Below are positions 23,699 to 31,624 of a stretch of DNA of 40,110 bases, in pieces (positions within the stretch are counted from its first letter, which is position 1; each line of letters starts with the position of its first letter). The stretch lies in the NCBI GenBank assembly GCA_004556965.1, contig SFFE01000010.1, positions 1-40,110 on the forward strand, in the 5' to 3' direction. This stretch comes from Clostridiales bacterium (GTDB lineage Bacteria; Bacillota; Clostridia; Oscillospirales; Oscillospiraceae). A program made the position numbers and the translations under genes. The notes beneath the pieces were generated by a model. It saw nothing but the letters and a program-made list of their open reading frames with translations. It made no database searches and was not told the DNA's origin.

Positions 23699-25254
23699 CC
23701 AACATATGCTCCGGTAAAATAAAAGCGAATAATGTCCTCAAACGACTGATTGTGCACCTTCGCCATGGAATACGCGCCCCACTGGCTCATGCCGAGGTTG
23801 TGCCCATATCCGCCGCCGCTGATGGTGTAGGTATCGTCCGACGCATTGTATGTAACGGTGAAATGCCGGCTGGTATAGGTCACGCCAACATTTTTCAGGA
23901 ATGTGCGTACGTTATCCTTACTGTAAGTCTGCCCATTTGCCGTAACGGTCATAACATTCCCGATCGGCGTATTCGTCACCGAGATATCCCCTGTCTGTGA
24001 CCTTGGAACCGTCACGCTCCAGCTCTTGCAGTAAAAATCAATGTCCGCTTCATAGGGGTCTTTCACGCCGCGCAGATATGGAATCACCGTATCCGACCAG
24101 ACGTTTTCAGAGTCTTCCGTCGCGCCGCCGTCCGCCGCAAAGTATGCAACAGAGCAGAGCTTGCCCTCATACCGCACAAACAGGCCCGCCGTCTCGTCCA
24201 CAGCACGGTCGGTCGTTTCATTCGCACCGTTCAGGCCGCGATAGACCTGACAATAGGTATCATTCGTCATGTCAAAGCCATATTGGCGATACTTGTTCTG
24301 GTTGGCGGCAACGTAGGTACGCGCGCAGACGGCCTGCGCCTTCAATGCCTCCAGCGGCCACGAAGCGGGTATCTCATTCGGAACGACGCCTTTGACGTAA
24401 TCCTCCAGCCCCACAAAATTCACAACCGTCAGCACGCCGCTGGTCAGGCGGGTGTACTGGAAATCACCGTAGTACTGATAGCCTTTGCACCAGGTGACCG
24501 CCTTGCCGGAATCGGACACCGGCGCCACGGCAAGCGAATAGGTTGATCCGCAGTCAAACTCAAACAGAATCTGCGTGGTGTCTGCCTTGGTAACGGTAAC
24601 ACAACGGTCAGTACCGGTATACACCGTACCGCCGTATCCGCCCGCGGACAACGCACTCTGCGCAGCCTCCTGCGTCTCATAGCTGCCGATCATGGCGTAG
24701 TAAGTACCATTATAATACGCTGGAAAACCGCCCTTTGCATCCGCTGCGGACTTGGCCGCGTCAAAGCTGGCATACGTCTGCGAAAGGCGAATGTGATAGC
24801 GGCCGATCGTCCCGGCGCTCACAGATACATTGAGATCCGGCACCATGGCGATCAGGGTTTCCGCAGTCGAACCCACAGCGTGAAACACACGGTCGGAATC
24901 GTAGTAGCCGAACTGATAGCCGGAGCCTACGGCGTTTTCCAGCTGCGCCTCAGAGAGCGCAGAAGAGCCATAGAACAGACCCACGCGCACAGTTTGCAGA
25001 TCGACCGGAACGTCATCATAACCGCTATCGCTGTCCCCCACCGGCGCAACGCCGCTGGCAGTCATCGCATAGGTTTGCTTGGAGCCGATCTGCACCACGC
25101 TTTCGTCGGCGCCAATGGCATAGGCGTCCGCCAGCTCTCCGGACAAAACACCGTCCGAATCGTTGACATAGATATTCCCCGCCGCCGAGGCCGAACCGGC
25201 CAGCAGCGCAAGCGCCAGCGCCAGGGTCAAAACGGTAAACAAATATTTCTTCAT
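23695..25254 (-). CDS. SpoIID/LytB-domain protein with SPOR-like N-terminal region
   Basis: This 519-residue exported protein starts with a signal peptide (MKKYLFTVLTLALALALLAG, then an A-S-A-A cleavage region near 25). Residues about 110-230 contain SPOR-like segments (YASFDAAKSAADAKGG, then YYAMIGSYETQEAAQSAL), which bind peptidoglycan. Residues about 255-515 form the SpoIID domain, a lytic transglycosylase acting on denuded glycans. It contains LEDYVKGVVPNEIPASWP with the likely catalytic glutamate, QAVCARTYV, and the C-terminal GGYGHNLGMSQWGA. It is much longer than SpoIID proper (about 340). An engulfment role is possible but a LytB-like vegetative role cannot be excluded. It leads the queA-tgt operon from a near-consensus promoter. 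Confidence 0.88.
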   Translation of the reverse strand: MKKYLFTVLTLALALALLAGSASAAGNIYVNDSDGVLSGELADAYAIGADESVVQIGSKQTYAMTASGVAPVGDSDSGYDDVPVDLQTVRVGLFYGSSALSEAQLENAVGSGYQFGYYDSDRVFHAVGSTAETLIAMVPDLNVSVSAGTIGRYHIRLSQTYASFDAAKSAADAKGGFPAYYNGTYYAMIGSYETQEAAQSALSAGGYGGTVYTGTDRCVTVTKADTTQILFEFDCGSTYSLAVAPVSDSGKAVTWCKGYQYYGDFQYTRLTSGVLTVVNFVGLEDYVKGVVPNEIPASWPLEALKAQAVCARTYVAANQNKYRQYGFDMTNDTYCQVYRGLNGANETTDRAVDETAGLFVRYEGKLCSVAYFAADGGATEDSENVWSDTVIPYLRGVKDPYEADIDFYCKSWSVTVPRSQTGDISVTNTPIGNVMTVTANGQTYSKDNVRTFLKNVGVTYTSRHFTVTYNASDDTYTISGGGYGHNLGMSQWGAYSMAKVHNQSFEDIIRFYFTGAYVG

Positions 25255-25314
25255 ACAGGCAACCTCAAAAGCATGGTGTTCAAAGCGGGAGAAACCCGCA
25301 CATTATGTCACCTT

Positions 25315-25343
25315 ATTATAATCAACGTTACCGCAATATTCAA
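25315..25343 (-). promoter_or_regulatory. Promoter of spoIID-queA-tgt
   Basis: Minus strand: TTGAAT (25338-25343), 17-base spacer, TATAAT (25315-25320). The same region also reads GAATATT-N14-TATAATAA, so a sigma-E reading is conceivable. A small GCGGG/CCCGC hairpin lies in the leader (25285-25299). Confidence 0.7.
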
Positions 25344-25405
25344 GCGATTTCCCGAAGTTATTTTTATCTTTTTGTAGAAATTTTGTAATCTTTAAGGCGA
25401 ATGGG

Positions 25406-25443
25406 CAAAAAAACGAGCCGCAGAGCGCATCTGCGGCTTGTTT
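25406..25443 (-). terminator. Terminator of the lipoprotein gene
   Basis: AGCCGCAGA and its complement (25416-25424, 25430-25438) form a nine-base stem followed on the minus strand by seven T residues. It begins directly after the lipoprotein stop codon. Confidence 0.9.
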
Positions 25444-25749
25444 TTACGGGGTGAATACGTTTTCGTTGCCGCCCTTCGGGTTGGCGTCCGGTACGGGAGA
25501 TTGTGCTGCGGGCGCGGTCTCCTCCGGAAGGACGTCATCCAGAATGCCATCATGGTCATCCCGATCATTCAGGATGCCGTCGTTCTTATCGTCGTCCAGA
25601 ATATTGTTGTCGTTTTGATCGTAATCCGTGACCGGGTCTGTGACAGTGGGCGGCGTCGTATCGGTCACCATGCCGTTTTTCTTTGAGCAAGCAGTCAGCA
25701 CGCTCAGCAGAATAGACAGTGACAGAATACAAAGCAGTGCTTTTTTCAA
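25444..25749 (-). CDS. Small Asp/Asn-rich lipoprotein
   Basis: This 101-residue protein has a signal peptide ending in a lipobox (LSVLTAC, cysteine near residue 21), so it is expected on the outer face of the membrane. After a short threonine-, proline-rich linker come repeated acidic motifs: DYDQNDNNILDDD, KNDGILNDRDDHDGILDD. These resemble calcium-binding aspartate/asparagine loops. The tail is proline-, glycine-rich. No family was recognised. The start is a TTG with GGAGG seven bases upstream. The gene stands alone between two hairpins, downstream of mgtE, and may be expressed by read-through past the weak mgtE terminator or from an unseen promoter. Confidence 0.75.
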   Translation of the reverse strand: MKKALLCILSLSILLSVLTACSKKNGMVTDTTPPTVTDPVTDYDQNDNNILDDDKNDGILNDRDDHDGILDDVLPEETAPAAQSPVPDANPKGGNENVFTP

Positions 25750-25809
25750 TGGTTTGCCTCCTTGTGCATGAATCGTCCCTAGTATGCCGCATGGACGCAA
25801 ATCCTATGC

Positions 25810-25843
25810 AAAATCCCGGCGCAGAAATCTGCGCCGGGATTTT
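25810..25843 (-). terminator. Terminator after mgtE
   Basis: AAAATCCCGGCGCAGA and its complement (25810-25825, 25828-25843) form a long stem with a tight loop. The T run on the minus strand is only four bases. It lies 11 bases after the mgtE stop codon. Confidence 0.8.
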
Positions 25844-25853
25844 GAGACCGCCG

Positions 25854-27242
25854 CTAAAAATGCAGCAGCGCCTTTGCGATCGTAAAATAAATCAGAAGCG
25901 ACACCGCGTCTGTGATCGTCGAGATGAGCGGACTTGCCATGACGGCAGGGTCCACGCCGATCTTCTCCGCGACGATCGGCAGCGTGCTGCCAACCACCTT
26001 CGCAAACATGACGACGAACACGATTGTCAGACTGACCGTCGCCGCTACCATGAGTGTCACGGCATCGTTATTCAGGAGCATCCGGTCCACCAGCAGCATT
26101 TTGATGAAATTCGCAGCCGCCAGCGACAGACCGCACAAAAACGCGACACGCAGCTCCTTCCAAATGACCTTCAGAACGTCGGCCGGCTCGATATCGCCGA
26201 GCGACAGACTTCGGATGACCGCCGTGGACGCCTGGCTGCCGGAGTTACCGCCAGTACCCATCAGCATCGGCATGAACGCCGCCAGCGCCACCTGCGTGGC
26301 CAGCGCGTCCTCAAAATGCGTAACGATCATGCCGGTAAATGTGGCTGACAGCATCAAAAACATCAGCCATGGGATACGGTTTTTCCAGATGTCCACCGCG
26401 CTGGTGCGGGAGTACGGCTTGTCAGACGGCGTGATACCGGCCATCTTTTCAATGTCTTCCGTAGCCTCCTGCTCCATGACGTCGATGACGTCGTCGACCG
26501 TGACGATGCCGACCAGACAGCCTTCCTTGTCTACGACCGGAATCGCGATCAGGTCGTAGTCGGAGATCTGCTCGGAGACCTCTTCCTGGTCGTCCGTCGT
26601 CGTGGCATAAATGACGTTCCGGTCCATGATATCTTCAAGGATCGTATCGTCGTCCGACAGCAGCAGCTTTTTGACGGTGATGACTCCCTCCAGCTTGCGC
26701 TTGGCGGATGTGACATAGCAGACGTAAATCGTCTCCTTGTCTTCACCAATCTTGCGGATGCGCGCGAACGCCTCGCGCACGCTCATGTACTTTTTCAGAT
26801 CGACAAACTCCGCGGTCATGATGCTGCCTGCCGAGTTTTCGGGGTATTTTAAATACTGGTTGATGAGGTTTCGCGTTTCCGGCGTCGCGGTGCGCATGAC
26901 ACGCTTGACGACGTTCGCCGGCAGCTCCTCCATCATATCGACCGCATCGTCCACGTACAGCTCTTCAATGATGCCCGCCAGCTCGGTGTCGGTGATGGAG
27001 TTGATGATCGTCTCCTGCTCCTCAACTTCGAGATTCGCAAAAACAGCCGCTGCGATCTCCTTGCTCAGCAGGCGGAACACCATCGCCATACGCTGGGTGT
27101 CCTCTTCCCAGATTTCGCCGAGAAACTCCGAGATATCAAACTCGTTCATCTCCGCCAGCGTCTGCCGCAGCTCCTTGATCTTCCGCTGCTCCAGGAGCGC
27201 AAAAAGCTCGTCGTGTATCGTTTCGTAATCAATACTGTCCAT
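25854..27242 (-). CDS. mgtE: Magnesium transporter MgtE
   Basis: This 462-residue protein matches MgtE, a magnesium channel gated by intracellular magnesium. Residues about 20-130 form the helical MgtE_N domain. Residues about 135-255 form a CBS pair (AEFVDLKKYMSVREAF, then DYDLIAIPVVDKEGCLVGIVTVDDVIDVM). Five membrane helices (about 285-460) include the pore sequence MPMLMGTGGNSGSQAS. AAAGGAGG precedes the ATG. It starts 37 bases after the adenosylhomocysteinase gene, so it is probably cotranscribed. That gap is too short for a magnesium riboswitch; control by magnesium is expected in the protein itself through the CBS domain. Confidence 0.96.
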   Translation of the reverse strand: MDSIDYETIHDELFALLEQRKIKELRQTLAEMNEFDISEFLGEIWEEDTQRMAMVFRLLSKEIAAAVFANLEVEEQETIINSITDTELAGIIEELYVDDAVDMMEELPANVVKRVMRTATPETRNLINQYLKYPENSAGSIMTAEFVDLKKYMSVREAFARIRKIGEDKETIYVCYVTSAKRKLEGVITVKKLLLSDDDTILEDIMDRNVIYATTTDDQEEVSEQISDYDLIAIPVVDKEGCLVGIVTVDDVIDVMEQEATEDIEKMAGITPSDKPYSRTSAVDIWKNRIPWLMFLMLSATFTGMIVTHFEDALATQVALAAFMPMLMGTGGNSGSQASTAVIRSLSLGDIEPADVLKVIWKELRVAFLCGLSLAAANFIKMLLVDRMLLNNDAVTLMVAATVSLTIVFVVMFAKVVGSTLPIVAEKIGVDPAVMASPLISTITDAVSLLIYFTIAKALLHF

Positions 27243-27279
27243 CGTTTTCGCCCTCCTTTCCGAGACTGTGCGGAACCGT

Positions 27280-28515
27280 TCAGCTGTTCATATACTTTTT
27301 CTGGCTGCAGCTCAGACTGTCGATCGACACGCCCATGGCGCGCAGCTTCCGCAGCGCAATGTCATGGTCGATCTCCGCCGGAACGGACACGACGCCCGGC
27401 TGCAGCGTGCCCTTCGTGCGCGCGAGATACGCCGCGCTCATCGCCTGCACCGCGAAGCTCATGTCCATGATCTCCGCCGGGTGACCGTCGGCCGCCGCGA
27501 GGTTCACGAGTCGTCCCTGCGCGATCACATAGATCGTCCGGCCGTTCGGCAGCTTGTACGCATCAATATTGTGCCGCGCTTCATACGTTTCATCCGCGCA
27601 GCGCTCCAACGCTTCCATGTCGATCTCTACGTTGAAATGTCCGGCGTTGCTGAGGATTGCGCCGTCCTTCACGAGATTGAAGTGCTCCAGTGTGATGATG
27701 TCCTTGCAGCCTGTAACGGAAACGAAAATGTCGCCGATCCTGGCCGCTTCCGCCATCGGCATGACCTCATAGCCGTCCATGACCGCTTCCAGCGCACGCA
27801 CGGGATCGACCTCCGTCACGACGACCTTGGCGCCCAGTCCCTTTGCGCGCAGCGCCACGCCCTTGCCGCACCAGCCGTAGCCGGAAACCACAACGTATTT
27901 GCCCGCAACCACGAGGTTCGTCGTGCGCATGATGCCGTCCCACACGGACTGACCCGTGCCGTAGCGGTTGTCAAACAAATGCTTGCAGTCCGCGTCGTTC
28001 ACCATAATCATCGGAAAACGCAGCGTCCCGGCACGATCCATGGCGCGCAGACGGTGGATGCCGGTGGTCGTCTCCTCGCAGCCGCCGATGACATCGGGGA
28101 TCCGGTCGGTAAACTCCGTGTGCATCATATGCACCAGATCGCCGCCGTCGTCAATGATGATATTCGGGCCGAACGCGAGCACACTGCGCAGATGCGCCTC
28201 ATAGTCCTCCGCCGAGCAGCCATACACCGCGTGCACGTCCATGCCGCGCGCCGCCAGCGCCGCCGCAACGTCATCCTGCGTGGACAGCGGATTGGAGCCG
28301 GTCACGTGCATTTCCGCGCCACCCATCTCCAGCACGCGGCAGAGATACGCCGTCTTGGCCTCCAAATGGACGGAAAGCGCAATTTTCAGTCCGTCAAACG
28401 GACGGTTTTGCGCAAAGTCGCGCCCAATGTCGCGCAGCACCGGCATGTGGGCTTCCACCCAGCGGATTTTCCGCTCGCCGGACTCCGCAAGCGTGATGTC
28501 CCGAATCGTGCTCAT
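27280..28515 (-). CDS. ahcY: Adenosylhomocysteinase (S-adenosylhomocysteine hydrolase)
   Basis: This 411-residue cytosolic enzyme splits S-adenosylhomocysteine into adenosine and homocysteine, removing the by-product of methylation. NAD binding is shown by VVVSGYGWCGKGVALRAKG. Active-site segments IIDDGGDLVHM and VNDADCKHLFDNRYGTGQS supply the catalytic acidic, lysine and histidine residues. It is shorter than the E. coli-absent long bacterial form (about 470) and resembles the Thermotoga/archaeal type. The window also encodes several SAM-dependent methyltransferases (RlmD, TrmK), which make this by-product. GGAGG precedes the ATG. A promoter lies 30 bases upstream, so there is no room for a SAH riboswitch. 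Confidence 0.95.
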   Translation of the reverse strand: MSTIRDITLAESGERKIRWVEAHMPVLRDIGRDFAQNRPFDGLKIALSVHLEAKTAYLCRVLEMGGAEMHVTGSNPLSTQDDVAAALAARGMDVHAVYGCSAEDYEAHLRSVLAFGPNIIIDDGGDLVHMMHTEFTDRIPDVIGGCEETTTGIHRLRAMDRAGTLRFPMIMVNDADCKHLFDNRYGTGQSVWDGIMRTTNLVVAGKYVVVSGYGWCGKGVALRAKGLGAKVVVTEVDPVRALEAVMDGYEVMPMAEAARIGDIFVSVTGCKDIITLEHFNLVKDGAILSNAGHFNVEIDMEALERCADETYEARHNIDAYKLPNGRTIYVIAQGRLVNLAAADGHPAEIMDMSFAVQAMSAAYLARTKGTLQPGVVSVPAEIDHDIALRKLRAMGVSIDSLSCSQKKYMNS

Positions 28516-28547
28516 AAGAAAACCTCCATCATGGGATTTGGCTCTTT

Positions 28548-28576
28548 ATTTTAACACCTTCCCCGGCAGAATACAA
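28548..28576 (-). promoter_or_regulatory. Promoter of ahcY-mgtE
   Basis: Minus strand: TTGTAT (28571-28576), 17-base spacer, TAAAAT (28548-28553). The leader before the ATG is about 25-30 bases. Confidence 0.65.
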
Positions 28577-28611
28577 CAAATTTTGAAGAAGAACGCAAAA
28601 CGGACGCGCTT

Positions 28612-28651
28612 CAAAAATTCCGCGGCGCGAAGCAATGCTCCGAGCCGCGGA
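28612..28651 (-). terminator. Terminator hairpin upstream of ahcY
   Basis: TTCCGCGGC and GCCGCGGAA arms span 28618-28651 and are followed by five T residues on the minus strand. It backs up the hairpin nearer the preceding gene. Confidence 0.8.
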
Positions 28652-28689
28652 ATACAACTTGTTAAAAATGAAGTTTTTTGGCAGACAGG

Positions 28690-28728
28690 AAAGTCTCCGC
28701 GCGGCAGAGCCGCACGGAGACTTTCCTA
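28690..28728 (-). terminator. Hairpin after the spoIIE-coupled gene
   Basis: GGAAAGTCTCCG and its complement, with extra GC pairs near the loop, form a long stem overlapping the stop codon of the small membrane protein gene. The T run after it is poor, so it may act together with the second hairpin. Confidence 0.65.
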
Positions 28729-29115
28729 TCCCATCAGATACCAATAGACGCCGATCCCGACCGCCAGCGTGAGCGCAACGCCGGAGAGCCACATCAGCGC
28801 CGCCGTCAGACGCGACCGGCGCCGCGTTGGATGCGGAACCCGCTTCATGCGCGGCTGAACGGCGTTCGCCGCCTGCCGCAGAACCTCCTGCTCGGAAACG
28901 CCGGGCTGCGCCAGCGCATCGTCGCGCACGATGTAGATGATCTGTTCAAAAAGCGTTTCCGGTTCCGGGCGCACCACCACCACGCGCCGGGACGTGCCCT
29001 TGACGATTTCCGGTTCGCTCCGTTCCTCCGGGCGCAGCGGCGCGGCTTTCCCGGAAAAGCGACGCCGGCTGCGCTTACATGCCACAGCTTTGTTCGCCTG
29101 CTTTCGCCGTTTCAC
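28726..29115 (-). CDS. Small C-terminally anchored membrane protein, spoIIE-coupled
   Basis: This 129-residue protein has a strongly basic N-terminal third (KRRKQANKAVACKRSRRRF), a middle with a predicted helix (about 55-90), and a single C-terminal hydrophobic segment (about 103-127) that ends almost at the C-terminus. It would be a tail-anchored protein with a cytoplasmic basic domain. I did not recognise a family. The start is a GTG one base after the spoIIE stop codon, with GAGGTG inside the end of spoIIE, so it is translationally coupled to spoIIE. That placement suggests, but does not show, a link with the SpoIIE phosphatase or sporulation septum. Confidence 0.65.
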   Translation of the reverse strand: MKRRKQANKAVACKRSRRRFSGKAAPLRPEERSEPEIVKGTSRRVVVVRPEPETLFEQIIYIVRDDALAQPGVSEQEVLRQAANAVQPRMKRVPHPTRRRSRLTAALMWLSGVALTLAVGIGVYWYLMG

Positions 29116-29116
29116 G

Positions 29117-31453
29117 TTATGTTCTCACCTCGACTTTGATCGCCAGCGCCGTCATGTCGTCGTTGCGGCCATATTCCCTCACGGCGGACTGCACCACCTG
29201 ACTCGCCAGCGCTTTCATGTCCGTGTCGTCCGCCTGCTCCAGCAGATTGCGCAGCCACAGGTCTTTGCCGTCGGAGACCACGCCGTCGCTGGCGATGACG
29301 GCGACGCTTCCGGGCTTCAGGCGCATACGCATCACATCCGGCGTCTTCCCCGCCTCGTATTTCAGTCCGGCGGCAAAAGAGATGTTGCGGATCTTACGAA
29401 TGACACCGCCGCTTTTGACATAGGATGGCGCGGCGCCGTATTTGTAGAAGCTCGCCTCGCCGGAAAAGAGGTCGACGCACATCAGATCGACGGTGGCGTA
29501 GCCCCAGTTTTCTCCGTCGCGCAGCAGCATTGCAGAGTTGAGCAGCTTCATCGCAACCGACGGGTCCACGCCGGAGCGAAGGAATTTTTCCAGAATGCCG
29601 ATCGTGCCTATGCTGCCGTCGGCCGCGGCTTCGCCGGTTCCCATGCCGTCGGAGAGAATGACGCACAGTTCGCCGGAATCGGTCTTAAAATATGTACCAC
29701 GGTCGCCAGACACGGTCTCGCCCTTCTTGCGTACGGCGGCGATGCCGACCGAGGCCGCCAACGGCTCCGCCTCCAGCAGCACGAGACTGTTTTCCGCCGC
29801 CTGCTGCTCCGGCATGCACAAGCGCACGCCGAGTACCTTGGACAGCCCGTCCAGATAGTCCGGCTCATCCAGCAGCGGCTTGAGAAACTTGCTCTCAATC
29901 GCCACGCGCAGCCGCCCTCGATGGTCGCGGAACACCGCAGCATCCGCCTCCACGCCGAGCGAGCGCAGGTAGCGGATCAGCCGTCGCTCCGCGAGCGGAT
30001 CCGCGCCATAGCAGCTATTAAGCGCTCTGGCAGAGTCTGCGAGCACGTCCGCAAAATCGCGGTACTGCTCCCAGAGCAGGTTGCGGTTTTCCTGCATCAG
30101 CTTGTGCATTCGCATGCGATAGGCGCGCAGGCGAAGCTCCCCGTTGACGACCTCCGTAAACTCGTGCAGATACAGGCAGCGCTCACGGAAATAGGCCGGG
30201 AAATCTGCCGTCTGCAGCCGCCCGCGCTCCTGCATCTTGCGGGACGCATCGTTCAAAACGGACAGCGTGTCTGACGCTGAGCGCGTCCAGCACTCCTGCC
30301 GCAGCGCGCAATGGACGCAGACGCGGTCCGCCGCGCGGTCAAACACCTTTGCAATGTCCGCGTCGTTTTCCTCGGACACCGCTGCACCGTGCGCAACTTC
30401 GAACAGCTCCCGGTAGGCATAGGACATGCCGCCGACCCGCTCCGCGACATAGTGGCGCAGCCCCGATTCCCCGCGGCCGGCGCGCAGAGGCTGGATAAAC
30501 GAGCCGACCGTCACCACGAACCGCTGCGGCAGCAGCAGATACACCCCGGACGCGCCGAGCACCTCGATCATGGACGCGGCGCGCAGCTCATTTGACGGCA
30601 GACAAAGCACCGTCAGCGCATGTACGGCTGCAAACACGATCAGAAACAGCACCTTGCGGTGCTTGCAAAACAGGCCTGAAACCAGCCCGGAGAGCGCATA
30701 GGTCGCCACCAGAAACGCACCGCTCCCTGCGGCGACGTCCATCGCCGCGCCCAGGATCGTTCCCGCCGCCGCTCCGTTGAGCGGCCCGCCCGTGGCGCTG
30801 AGCATGAGGAGGATCACCAGCGAGAGGATGCGGCCAACGGAGATAGAACCAAACAGCACCAGATTGCTGACGCCCATCAGGATGCACGCCAGCAGCAGCA
30901 CGATCGACACATTGCGGCAGATCTCCGAATTGACCGTGCGCGGGTCCGTCGTATCAAAGACATCGCCGAATGCGTAAGCCGTCCCGCCGCACAACAGCAG
31001 ATACAGTGCTACGCGCGAGACAACATACAGCGTGATCCCGCCCGTGAGGGCATAGATCGTCAGCCGTGTCAGCGCATAGGCGGCCATCGCCAGCACGGGC
31101 GGATACCATTTGGAATGCACGATCCAGTGCCGGCGCAGAAAATACGCCGTCGTGAACACCAGCACGCAGCCGGCGGACATCTGCGTCCCCGCCGTGACGC
31201 CGAACGCCGCAAAATAGCCGGCCAGATTGCCGAGCAGGCACAGCGCGCCGCCCGCGCCGTAGCCCATCGTCGCCAGAAGCGCCAGACCAAACGGCGCCGG
31301 GGCATTCCCCACACGCACCGTTGCAAGGATCATCCCCAGCGCAAAACTAAGCAGCAGCCCGACCCAGCGCGGCGCATTCGCCGCCGTCGCCAACCGCGAA
31401 GGCCCCTCTAAAGCCGTCTGCTGCGCGCCATCCCACGTGCTTCTGACATCCAT
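29117..31453 (-). CDS. spoIIE: Stage II sporulation protein E, PP2C-type phosphatase
   Basis: This 778-residue protein matches SpoIIE, which sits at the polar septum and dephosphorylates SpoIIAA to activate sigma-F in the forespore. About ten membrane segments fill residues 28-300. A regulatory linker follows, with CVHCALRQECW. The C-terminal PP2C/SpoIIE phosphatase domain (about 560-778) has LCVILSDGMGTGEAAADGS and VIASDGVVSDG, the metal-binding aspartate motifs. The protein is a little shorter than the Bacillus form (827). GGAGG precedes the ATG. A TATAAT lies at 31483-31488 without a good -35, and TGTCGTA, one base from a Spo0A box, occurs at 31523-31529. A Spo0A-activated promoter is therefore plausible but unproven. 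Confidence 0.94.
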   Translation of the reverse strand: MDVRSTWDGAQQTALEGPSRLATAANAPRWVGLLLSFALGMILATVRVGNAPAPFGLALLATMGYGAGGALCLLGNLAGYFAAFGVTAGTQMSAGCVLVFTTAYFLRRHWIVHSKWYPPVLAMAAYALTRLTIYALTGGITLYVVSRVALYLLLCGGTAYAFGDVFDTTDPRTVNSEICRNVSIVLLLACILMGVSNLVLFGSISVGRILSLVILLMLSATGGPLNGAAAGTILGAAMDVAAGSGAFLVATYALSGLVSGLFCKHRKVLFLIVFAAVHALTVLCLPSNELRAASMIEVLGASGVYLLLPQRFVVTVGSFIQPLRAGRGESGLRHYVAERVGGMSYAYRELFEVAHGAAVSEENDADIAKVFDRAADRVCVHCALRQECWTRSASDTLSVLNDASRKMQERGRLQTADFPAYFRERCLYLHEFTEVVNGELRLRAYRMRMHKLMQENRNLLWEQYRDFADVLADSARALNSCYGADPLAERRLIRYLRSLGVEADAAVFRDHRGRLRVAIESKFLKPLLDEPDYLDGLSKVLGVRLCMPEQQAAENSLVLLEAEPLAASVGIAAVRKKGETVSGDRGTYFKTDSGELCVILSDGMGTGEAAADGSIGTIGILEKFLRSGVDPSVAMKLLNSAMLLRDGENWGYATVDLMCVDLFSGEASFYKYGAAPSYVKSGGVIRKIRNISFAAGLKYEAGKTPDVMRMRLKPGSVAVIASDGVVSDGKDLWLRNLLEQADDTDMKALASQVVQSAVREYGRNDDMTALAIKVEVRT

Positions 31454-31572
31454 ACCGTTCCCTCCAAAGCCAGTTTACATAAATTATATGATTTCACCGT
31501 TATGAAAACTGTCATTCCGCGCTGTCGTAGCAGAACTCTTTTCGAGAGAACGGCGGAGTTTCCGCCTGAAAA

Positions 31573-31608
31573 ACGCCCCGGCCGCAGGCAAAACTGCGAC
31601 CGGGGCGT
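31573..31608 (-). terminator. Terminator of murC
   Basis: ACGCCCCGG-type arms (31573-31608), with one mismatched position, form a GC-rich stem ending in five T residues on the minus strand. It lies 17 bases after the murC stop codon. Confidence 0.9.
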
Positions 31609-31624
31609 CACATACTCCGGTTAT

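Noticed and set aside
25255..25320. A preQ1 riboswitch before the spoIID-queA-tgt operon
   Set aside because: The leader shows just a five-base-pair hairpin and no preQ1 pseudoknot-like sequence.
27243..27279. A magnesium riboswitch (M-box type) before mgtE
   Set aside because: Only 37 bases separate mgtE from ahcY.
28516..28725. An S-adenosylhomocysteine riboswitch before ahcY
   Set aside because: The predicted promoter leaves a leader of only 25-30 bases, too short; the hairpins further up end the previous transcript.
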